Below are positions 7,102-13,668 of a stretch of DNA of 25,165 bases, one piece after another. The DNA is from Hyphococcus sp. (GTDB lineage Bacteria > Pseudomonadota > Alphaproteobacteria > Caulobacterales > Parvularculaceae). Below the pieces are notes generated by a model. The model was not told the origin of the DNA and did not search any database. It saw only the letters and a list, made by a program, of their open reading frames with translations. The stretch lies in contig BQJH01000010.1 of the NCBI GenBank assembly GCA_021604605.1, forward strand, positions 1 to 25,165, read 5' to 3'. The position numbers and the translations under genes are program-made. Position 1 is the stretch's first letter; each line of letters opens with the position of its first letter.

Positions 7102-9147
7102 CTATGTTTCTATTGAGATTTTCCGCACCCGTCCCATCGCCATCAACGGGAAATAGTGACGGTAGAGATTATAGTTAATCATGAACGCGCGCGAGAGCTC
7201 CGGGCCTTGCTTCAAGCGTTCCTCCAGCAATGGGTCGCCCAGCTTGATCGTCGCGCCAACGCCATACCCCGGAAATCCTGTACCGGTATATTCCGGTTCA
7301 GCCCATGTCCCATCCTGTTGGCGGTCCATCAGAAATGCGACGCCCTTGTCGATCGCATCTCTGTCTTGCGCTCGGTTAGCAGCAGCTAACCCCATCAGCG
7401 CCCAGGCCGTCTGCGAGGCTGTTGTCTTTCCAACGCCCGACATTTTCGGGTCCATGTAAGATGCACAAGACTCGCCCCAACCGCCATCCTCTTGTTGCTT
7501 GGAGACCAACCAGTCACATGCGCGCGAAATATACGGCCGGGACATATCTTCGCCGATAGCCTCAAGCGCCGGTAAAACAGCCCCTGTCCCGTAGATGTAA
7601 TTGACGCCCCAGCGACCAAACCATGAGCCGTCTTCTTCTTGCTCGCGCTTAAGATAATCATAGCCGCGCCTAACATTCGGGTGGTCTTTTCGAAATCCAA
7701 GCTTGCCGAACGCTTCCAATACATGGGCTGTTACATCAACCGATGGCGGGTCAAGCGCCTCTCCAAAGTCGCAGAACGGAATGCGGGTCAGATAATTTTT
7801 ATCATTATCCTTGTCGAAGGCGCCCCAGCCGCCGCCTTTACACTGCATGGCAAAGAGCCAGTTGACCCCGCGCTCAATAGCCGTATCGATGCCCTTGGCT
7901 TTCCACTTTGGGTCATCACGAAATTGGGAAAGCACGATTAAAGCAACAGCCGTATCATCTGTGTCGGGATAAAAGTAGTTTTTGTACTCAAATGCCCAAC
8001 CGCCGGGCTCAACGTGTGGGACTTTCACTTGCCAATCACCCGGCTTTAAAACCTGCTGCGCCAACACCCAATCAACGGCTTTTTCAACTTCTTCGGATTT
8101 TTTTTCATTAAGATCGCAATCCTCAAACGCCAGAAGCGTCAATATTGTATCCCACACTGGGCTGGTTGAAGCTTGTATCCATGTCGCCTCGCCAACATCA
8201 ACGCGCCAGCGCGGGTCATCGAGCGCGCCGAGGGCCGCCGCAACATTCGGATGATCGAGCGCATAGCCTTCATTATAAATCGCCATCATGGAATAGATCC
8301 ACGGCGGTTGAATGCCGCCCCAGACGCCATCTGCATCCTGATGTTGAATGATCCATTCCAGCGAGCGCTTGACCGCGCCTTTTTTAAAGGGCGCGATCCC
8401 CGCCGACTGCCCCCAATGCAAAACCCGGTCGATCCAGAGAAAAGCCTTATCGACCAGATCAGCGCCGGGCTTCTCTGGATAGGCATAATCAAAATTGCGG
8501 CGACCTTCCGGAAAAAACTCATCAAGGCGGTTCTCAGGAGGAAACGGACGAGAGGGGCGCCGCGCAGAAAGCACGGCAATCGGCATCAACGTCGCGCGCG
8601 CCCATTGAGCAAAATTGTAGATCGAAAACGGAAACCAGTTCGGGAAGTAAATCACTTCCGCCGGAATGTTCGGCGTTCGCTCCCAAGGGTATTCGCCAAT
8701 CAGCGCCAACCAGTAGCGGGTAAAAACACGGATGTTTTTAAGCCCGCCTTTGGACATGATCCACTCATAGGCGCGCACCATGTCAGGGTCATCTTTTGGA
8801 ACTCCCATAGACCGCAGCGCTGCATACGCCTCCACCGTCGTGTTAATGTCGCCTGCTGGTGCGTCGTGATAGATTTCCCAGGCGCCATCTTCGCGCTGTG
8901 ATTGTTTCAATGAAGCGGCAAGACGCGGGCGCAAATGGTGATCTTCCTGACCAATAAACCACAACGCCAAAATCCACTGCGCTTCCATACAGGCATTGGA
9001 TTCAAGCTGTCCGACCCAATACCCTTCCGGCTTTTGGCGCGCACTCAACCAGTCCGCCGCCGCGTCAATCGTTGCGGTGAGCTGTTGGTCAAAATTGGAG
9101 CGCTTGGCCCCGCTCAGAGTATTTTCATCAAGCATCAAGGTCGCCAT
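7102..9147 (-). CDS. shc: Squalene-hopene cyclase
   Basis: This 681-residue class II triterpene cyclase converts squalene to hopene/diplopterol at the cytoplasmic face of the membrane, the entry step to hopanoids that stiffen the outer membrane. The protonating motif DxDD is present as DTDD at 395-398. Several QW repeats are visible, for example REDGAW at 85-90, DADGVWGG at 271-278, GGGWGAFD at 438-445, QEEDGSWFGRWG at 503-514 and QEDGGWGE at 552-559. The C terminus, INYNLYRHYFPLMAMGR, is the usual ending. Length is normal (about 630-720 in the family) and no residue seems missing. The start codon has a poor ribosome-binding site; Met5 is an alternative. No hpn genes for hopanoid side chains lie nearby. 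It diverges from the hydrolase gene at 9247. Confidence 0.97.
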   Translation of the reverse strand: MATLMLDENTLSGAKRSNFDQQLTATIDAAADWLSARQKPEGYWVGQLESNACMEAQWILALWFIGQEDHHLRPRLAASLKQSQREDGAWEIYHDAPAGDINTTVEAYAALRSMGVPKDDPDMVRAYEWIMSKGGLKNIRVFTRYWLALIGEYPWERTPNIPAEVIYFPNWFPFSIYNFAQWARATLMPIAVLSARRPSRPFPPENRLDEFFPEGRRNFDYAYPEKPGADLVDKAFLWIDRVLHWGQSAGIAPFKKGAVKRSLEWIIQHQDADGVWGGIQPPWIYSMMAIYNEGYALDHPNVAAALGALDDPRWRVDVGEATWIQASTSPVWDTILTLLAFEDCDLNEKKSEEVEKAVDWVLAQQVLKPGDWQVKVPHVEPGGWAFEYKNYFYPDTDDTAVALIVLSQFRDDPKWKAKGIDTAIERGVNWLFAMQCKGGGWGAFDKDNDKNYLTRIPFCDFGEALDPPSVDVTAHVLEAFGKLGFRKDHPNVRRGYDYLKREQEEDGSWFGRWGVNYIYGTGAVLPALEAIGEDMSRPYISRACDWLVSKQQEDGGWGESCASYMDPKMSGVGKTTASQTAWALMGLAAANRAQDRDAIDKGVAFLMDRQQDGTWAEPEYTGTGFPGYGVGATIKLGDPLLEERLKQGPELSRAFMINYNLYRHYFPLMAMGRVRKISIET

Positions 9148-9194
9148 TATTCAGATCGCTCAGATAAACTAGCCTCCCCGGATAGGCGGGAAAA

Positions 9195-9223
9195 GAGCTA
9201 GCTGCTATCAGGAAGACTGACAA
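9195..9223 (-). promoter_or_regulatory. Candidate housekeeping promoter of squalene-hopene cyclase
   Basis: Read on the minus strand, TTGTCAG (9223-9217), a 14-base spacer and GCTAGCTC (9202-9195) match the Caulobacter-type sigma-73 consensus TTGACGS-N10-14-GCTANAWC in most positions. The distance to the cyclase ATG is about 47 bases. Confidence 0.45.
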
Positions 9224-9246
9224 ATTAACGCGGGAGGCATATGGGG

Positions 9247-10113
9247 ATGAAAAAGCCGGAAATTCACAGTTTTTTTGATGAGAGAACCTTTACAGCAACC
9301 CATCTCGTCAGTGATCCGGAAACCGGCAAGGCGGCGATTATCGACCCTGTTCTGGATTTTGACCTGTCTTCGGGCAGAACCAACACCGCCTCGGCAGACA
9401 GTTTAATCGCCCTTGTCAAACAGCGCAGCTATTCTGTCGAGTGGATTTTGGAGACGCATATTCACGCAGACCATCTCTCATCGGCCCCTTACCTCCAGCA
9501 ACAACTCGGCGGGAAAACCGGCGTCAGTAACGCCGTACCACTAATCCAAAAATCTTTCGGCGACATATTTAATGCCGGCTCTGAGTTCGCCACGGATGGC
9601 AGCCAGTTCGACCACCTCTTTGCAGACGATGAAGCGTTCAGCCTTGGCGGCGTCGAAGCAAAAGTGATGCATACCCCCGGCCATACACCCGCTTGCGCCG
9701 TTTATATTTTTGGCGATGCCGCCTTTGTTGGCGATACATTATTTATGCCGGATTTTGGTTCCGCGCGATGTGATTTCCCGGGTGGTGATGCGCGAACCCT
9801 TTACAACTCGATCCAGAAGATACTCGCCCTACCCGATGAAACGCGTCTTTTTACCTGCCACGATTACAAAGCGCCGGGGCGCGATCAATTCGCATGGGAA
9901 AGCACTGTGGCCGAGCAACACGAAAATAATGTTCACCTTGGCGGAAGTATCAGTGAAGAGGCGTTTGTTAAAATGCGTGAAGAACGCGATGCTCAACTCT
10001 CGATGCCCAAACTCATCCTGCCGGCAGTGCAGGTAAATATGCGCGCTGGGAAAATGCCGCCACCGGAAGACAATGGCGTCAGTTACTTGAAACTTCCCGT
10101 CAACGCAGTCTGA
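9247..10113 (+). CDS. Metallo-beta-lactamase-fold hydrolase, persulfide dioxygenase-like
   Basis: The protein has 288 residues from ATG 9247, or 290 from ATG 9241. I prefer 9247 because GGAGG at 9233-9237 is 9 bases away, against only 3 bases for the earlier ATG. It has the metal-binding signature THIHADHLSSAPYL (about 70-83), then HTPGHTP, VGDTLF and FTCHDYK, all in order for the MBL fold. The IDPVLDFD opening, the ARCDFPGGDA segment and the CHDY motif are typical of ETHE1/Blh-type persulfide dioxygenases, which oxidise glutathione persulfide to sulfite with one mononuclear iron. A glyoxalase II-like activity cannot be excluded. No rhodanese domain or sulfide-responsive BigR regulator is adjacent. 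Malonyl-CoA synthetase starts 9 bases downstream. Confidence 0.88.
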   Translation: MKKPEIHSFFDERTFTATHLVSDPETGKAAIIDPVLDFDLSSGRTNTASADSLIALVKQRSYSVEWILETHIHADHLSSAPYLQQQLGGKTGVSNAVPLIQKSFGDIFNAGSEFATDGSQFDHLFADDEAFSLGGVEAKVMHTPGHTPACAVYIFGDAAFVGDTLFMPDFGSARCDFPGGDARTLYNSIQKILALPDETRLFTCHDYKAPGRDQFAWESTVAEQHENNVHLGGSISEEAFVKMREERDAQLSMPKLILPAVQVNMRAGKMPPPEDNGVSYLKLPVNAV

Positions 10114-10122
10114 TGTGTATCA

Positions 10123-11631
10123 ATGAGTGAGAATAATTTTTTCGCTGAACTGAAAGCCCGCTTTCAAGATAGGCCGGAGCGGGTATTTTTGCGCCTCCCT
10201 GACGGGCGCATCATCACCTATGGCGACATAGACCATCTCTCTGCGGCGTTTGCGGGCGCGCTGTTAAACACTGGCGCCAAAGCCGGTGATCGCGTTGTTG
10301 CACAAATCGAAAAGTCGCCGGAAAATGTTGCACTTTACCTGGGCGCCATGCGCGCTGGCCTTGTCTATGTACCACTTAATACCGCTTACACCGCAGAAGA
10401 AATTGATTACTTTTTAAGTGACGCCGCGCCCAGTATTTTTGTTTGCGCGCCAGACAATGAAGATAACTTAAGTGCGATTGCGACCAAAGCTGGCGTCAAA
10501 AAAACATTCACCCTCGGCGCCAACCAGAATGGGTCGATCATAAACGCCGCAAATAATGCAATGCCGTTTGACGACATTCATCCGCGCCATGCCGATGATC
10601 TTGCGGTGATCCTCTACACTTCCGGCACAACAGGGCGCTCAAAAGGTGCAATGTTATCCCATGAAAACCTTTCATCGAATGCCAACACTTTGAATTCTCT
10701 TTGGGGTTTTACCAGCAAGGATGTTCTGCTTCATGCGCTGCCGATTTTTCACATACACGGGTTATTCGTCGCTCTACATGTGGCGATGCTCGGCGCTTGC
10801 GAGATATTATTCCTACCCAAATTCGATGTCGCTGAAGTTCGCCGCTACCTCCGCGACGCCACCGTGATGATGGGGGTGCCGACATTTTATACTCGCCTTC
10901 TCGCGGAAAAAGATTTCGGGCCTGATGACGCCAAACACATGCGCCTGTTTATTTCTGGTTCGGCTCCTTTAACCGAGGAAACCTTCAACGGGTTTGAGGC
11001 GCGCAGCGGTCATAAAATTCTGGAACGCTATGGCATGTCTGAAGCCGGAATGATTGCGTCCAACCCGCTAGATGGAGACCGCGTGGCGGGAACTGTTGGC
11101 TATGCGCTGGACGGAGTAAACCTGCGGGTGACAGACGATAATGGATTGCCTGCCCCTATCAACCAACCCGGCAATGTTGAGGTGAAAGGTCCTAATATTT
11201 TCAAAGGCTACTGGCGAAACCCTGAGAAAACAAAAGAAGAATTCACGGGCGATGGTTATTTCAAAACCGGCGATATTGGCGCGCTGGATGAGGCCGGGCG
11301 TTTAACCCTGAGTGGTCGTTCAAAAGATTTAATCATTGCCGGCGGTTACAACATCTACCCGAAGGAAATTGAGGCTGTTCTTGACGCGGTTCCCGGTGTC
11401 TCAGAGAGCACAGTCATTGGCGTTCCACATCCGGATATGGGCGAAGGCGTCATCGCCGTGCTTGTCGCGGAAAAGACACCCGTTGAAGATGCAACTTTGC
11501 AAAATGCGATCTCTTCGCTGGCGAAATTCAAACGCCCCAGAAAAATTTTCTGGATTGATGAACTGCCACGTAATGCAATGGGCAAGGTTCAAAAACAAAT
11601 CTTGCGTGAAAAATATCAAGGCGCTTTTTAG
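10123..11631 (+). CDS. matB: Malonyl-CoA synthetase (acyl-CoA ligase, MatB type)
   Basis: This is a 502-residue adenylate-forming enzyme that activates a carboxylate with ATP and CoA; MatB relatives use malonate or methylmalonate. The ATP loop is YTSGTTGRSKGAM at 165-177. HALPIFHIHGLFVALH at 204-219 is very characteristic of MatB. ERYGMSEAGM lies at 301-310 and YFKTGDIG around 380. The catalytic lysine is in PRNAMGKVQKQ (Lys488). Length equals that of characterised alphaproteobacterial malonyl-CoA synthetases. Specificity for malonate is inferred from the whole pattern, not from a tested residue. It probably shares a transcript with the upstream MBL-fold hydrolase (9-base gap). No malonate decarboxylase or transporter gene is visible. 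It ends 16 bases from the convergent sigma factor gene. Confidence 0.88.
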   Translation: MSENNFFAELKARFQDRPERVFLRLPDGRIITYGDIDHLSAAFAGALLNTGAKAGDRVVAQIEKSPENVALYLGAMRAGLVYVPLNTAYTAEEIDYFLSDAAPSIFVCAPDNEDNLSAIATKAGVKKTFTLGANQNGSIINAANNAMPFDDIHPRHADDLAVILYTSGTTGRSKGAMLSHENLSSNANTLNSLWGFTSKDVLLHALPIFHIHGLFVALHVAMLGACEILFLPKFDVAEVRRYLRDATVMMGVPTFYTRLLAEKDFGPDDAKHMRLFISGSAPLTEETFNGFEARSGHKILERYGMSEAGMIASNPLDGDRVAGTVGYALDGVNLRVTDDNGLPAPINQPGNVEVKGPNIFKGYWRNPEKTKEEFTGDGYFKTGDIGALDEAGRLTLSGRSKDLIIAGGYNIYPKEIEAVLDAVPGVSESTVIGVPHPDMGEGVIAVLVAEKTPVEDATLQNAISSLAKFKRPRKIFWIDELPRNAMGKVQKQILREKYQGAF

Positions 11632-11647
11632 AAACCTTTCAGAACGC

Positions 11648-12553
11648 TCAGTTCAGTACACCTCCTGCAAGGCCATGTAGTTTTTCCGGGTTTCGCACAA
11701 CAAAGATTGTAGAGATTTTCCCCTGCTTTAGTTCAAGGCTCAAAACATTGTCGAGCTCTTCATCCACATAAACCAATAAGCCCGGTGCGCCATTCACGTC
11801 ACGTATAACCGGCCTGATTATACTATTCTCCCTAATACCTTTCTTCATCAGGCCAACAAAAAAGCGTGCAACTTTATCAGCGCCTATAACAGGGTTGAGC
11901 GCAGCAATACGTACTCCTCCGCCGTCAGAATAAGCAATGGCATCATCAGTCAAAAGCGCCTGTAGACGGCCAGCATCACCGCTTGCCGCCGCTTCCATAA
12001 ATCTCTGTAACAACAATTGGTGTTGATCTGGTGATGATGCCCTCGGCTCTCGATCTTCATGGACAGCTTTTCTGGCGCGCGATGCTAACTGCCGACAACC
12101 AGCTTCACTTTTGCCCAGCGCTGTTGCGATCTCTGAATAGGGCCTGTCAAAAACATCATGGAGTAAAAACGCCGCCCGTTCCTGCCCGCTCAGGCGTTCC
12201 AGCGTTAACAGCAAGGCGAAAGATAAATCATCAGCAAGCTCAAGGGCTGTTTGCGGAGAAAGCGCATCAGCATCTGGCGTTGGCTCCGGCAACCATGGCC
12301 CAATATAAACCTCACGTTTGGTTTTTGCCGATTTCAGCCGATCAAGACAGAGCCTTGTCACGATCGTCACCAGAAACGCCTCTTTAGAACGGATAGTCGA
12401 GATATCAGCGCTCGCATATCGCAAATAGGCATCCTGCAACACGTCTTCTGCATCAGTCATCGACCCAAGCATGCGATAAGCAAGCCCCATCAACCGCCCG
12501 CGATGAGCGCCAATGGGGTCTTCTACATTTGATAGCTTATCGTCTGGCATCAT
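11648..12553 (-). CDS. ECF41-group (SigJ-like) RNA polymerase sigma factor
   Basis: In this 301-residue sigma factor, region 2 spans about residues 13-80 (AYRMLGSMTDAEDVLQDAYLR) and region 4 about 108-165 (LERLSGQERAAFLLHDVFDRPYSEIATALGKSE). A SnoaL-like C-terminal extension of about 120 residues follows. Three marks of group ECF41 are present: WLPEP at 87-91 in the linker, DGGG at 210-213 and NPEKL at 288-292. In this group the extension takes the place of a separate anti-sigma factor and both assists and restrains activity. Its ATG overlaps the stop of the upstream decarboxylase-like gene by one base, so it is translationally coupled. The promoter motif for this sigma group stands in front of the operon, which implies autoregulation. 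Confidence 0.95.
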   Translation of the reverse strand: MMPDDKLSNVEDPIGAHRGRLMGLAYRMLGSMTDAEDVLQDAYLRYASADISTIRSKEAFLVTIVTRLCLDRLKSAKTKREVYIGPWLPEPTPDADALSPQTALELADDLSFALLLTLERLSGQERAAFLLHDVFDRPYSEIATALGKSEAGCRQLASRARKAVHEDREPRASSPDQHQLLLQRFMEAAASGDAGRLQALLTDDAIAYSDGGGVRIAALNPVIGADKVARFFVGLMKKGIRENSIIRPVIRDVNGAPGLLVYVDEELDNVLSLELKQGKISTIFVVRNPEKLHGLAGGVLN

Positions 12554-13113
12554 TAAGCCGCATCTTTGACCGTTTCCCCTTTGATCACATCAATTGGAGT
12601 GTCATCAATGGTAACTCGCCGGCACTCTTTGGCAAAACCCATTCCTGCTTTGACCATCGGAAATACCCGGCCAATTTGTACGGCCATAGTAAGGTCGATA
12701 ATCCCCGCCTCGCCCCAGCTTGCTCTCACATCATTGCGCACTTCATCTTCAAACGGAGCGCGGCGCACAATCGCATCAGCAAAGCAAAATCCAAGGGCAG
12801 CATCAGCGTTCATCCCATTATGATCACGCTTCAATATTGCTTCGATTTGTGCAGGCTCTACGCCAGCCTCGCGCGCCATATTGACAACCAGTTGCACGCA
12901 AGGTCCGCAATCTTCTGTGACAGCGCCAACCAGCTTTGCCGCAAAAAGTGCATCAACTGGCGCCGCATCACAATGCTGCGCAAGCTCGGTCAGCTTACTA
13001 AACTTGAGAAAGGCCGCTGGCGATATTTCCAACATATGACGCATATAACTAACATCGTAATCATAGCGGTCTGAGAAGTCTTTCAGGCCGCGTTCTGCAA
13101 AAAATTTAAGCAT
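12553..13113 (-). CDS. Carboxymuconolactone decarboxylase/AhpD-like protein of an ECF41 operon
   Basis: The 186-residue protein starts at ATG 13113 with an AGGAGA ribosome-binding site; an open frame reaching further upstream to 13245 is ignored because it would run deep into the preceding gene. The core TEDCGPCVQLVVNMAREAG (66-84) shows the E-x-C-x-x-C arrangement (Glu67, Cys69, Cys72) of the carboxymuconolactone decarboxylase/AhpD fold, where the cysteine pair works in peroxide or disulfide chemistry. The usual nearby histidine is replaced by Asn in this stretch. Such proteins are the classic partners of ECF41 sigma factors (the COE set: carboxymuconolactone decarboxylases, oxidoreductases, epimerases). 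It overlaps the membrane protein gene by 8 bases and the sigma gene by one base. The substrate is unknown. Confidence 0.88.
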   Translation of the reverse strand: MLKFFAERGLKDFSDRYDYDVSYMRHMLEISPAAFLKFSKLTELAQHCDAAPVDALFAAKLVGAVTEDCGPCVQLVVNMAREAGVEPAQIEAILKRDHNGMNADAALGFCFADAIVRRAPFEDEVRNDVRASWGEAGIIDLTMAVQIGRVFPMVKAGMGFAKECRRVTIDDTPIDVIKGETVKDAA

Positions 13114-13486
13114 GGGTTTCTCCTTTTGATGGCAAAGCCGCCCAAACGCTAAGTGCTGCGGGAAGGACAATGCCAAACCATTCCAGGACAGGGTGATGCG
13201 TATGACCGCCGAGCAAACCGGCAATGTGAATAATGCCGTGCCCAAACAAAAAGGCAGCGCCCGTTATTGCCGCTGGCCAATATTGCGGACGCCATGCGCG
13301 CGCGATCAGCCCTGCCCCGGCAACACAAAAAGCGACGCCAATATCCCAGACAAAATGTGGATTAAAGGGGCCCGTATCGCTGGCGCCCGGCACCGTTAAA
13401 TACCAGTTTTTGGCGGCGACAATCATGAAAAGACCGTTGCCGACCGCCATGGCGCCGAGCAGGCCTGCACTCCATCGTTTGATCAT
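13106..13486 (-). CDS. Small four-helix membrane protein, first gene of the ECF41 operon
   Basis: This 126-residue protein starts at ATG 13486, with a GGAGG ribosome-binding site about 7 bases upstream. Four hydrophobic segments lie at about 6-24, 44-62, 70-92 and 100-117. FNPHFVWDIG at 41-50 looks like a conserved core motif. Histidines cluster at positions 83, 87, 95, 97 and 98 (FGHGIIHIAG, GGHTHHP), near the ends of helix 3 and the following loop, a pattern that could bind a metal or heme. I do not recognise a characterised family. It overlaps the decarboxylase-like gene by 8 bases and is the gene nearest to the ECF41-type promoter, so it should be a direct output of the sigma factor. It may supply or sense the oxidative signal, but that is speculation. 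Confidence 0.82.
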   Translation of the reverse strand: MIKRWSAGLLGAMAVGNGLFMIVAAKNWYLTVPGASDTGPFNPHFVWDIGVAFCVAGAGLIARAWRPQYWPAAITGAAFLFGHGIIHIAGLLGGHTHHPVLEWFGIVLPAALSVWAALPSKGETHA

Positions 13487-13509
13487 CTTGATCCTCCTGT
13501 CAGATATAA

Positions 13510-13536
13510 GACGAGGCAGAGGGGGTAGTTGTGACA
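13510..13536 (-). promoter_or_regulatory. ECF41-type promoter TGTCACA-N16-CGTC
   Basis: On the minus strand TGTCACA occupies 13536-13530 and CGTC 13513-13510, with a 16-base spacer. This matches the -35 and -10 elements I recall as described for ECF41 sigma factors. The expected transcript would start around 13500-13505, just upstream of the GGAGG and the membrane protein ATG at 13486. The sigma factor encoded two genes downstream is the obvious reader. Confidence 0.75.
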
Positions 13537-13668
13537 GAACGCATAGATTTTTTATTGAATATGGGCGACCAGCCCTCATTTACGTGAATAAGACATGCCA
13601 AAAGATCATAAGCCATATGCAGCTTTCCTTGATTGCCTATGGAAACGCCAATGGCTAAGGACGTTACC

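Noticed and set aside
8173..8901. 242-codon open frame on the plus strand inside the cyclase gene
   Set aside because: It lies wholly opposite squalene-hopene cyclase, is Arg/His/Pro-rich with no recognisable motif, and arises from codon bias on the other strand.
12529..13074. 181-codon plus-strand frame opposite the AhpD-like gene
   Set aside because: The minus frame carries the CxxC core and overlaps its neighbours as an operon; the plus frame shows nothing.
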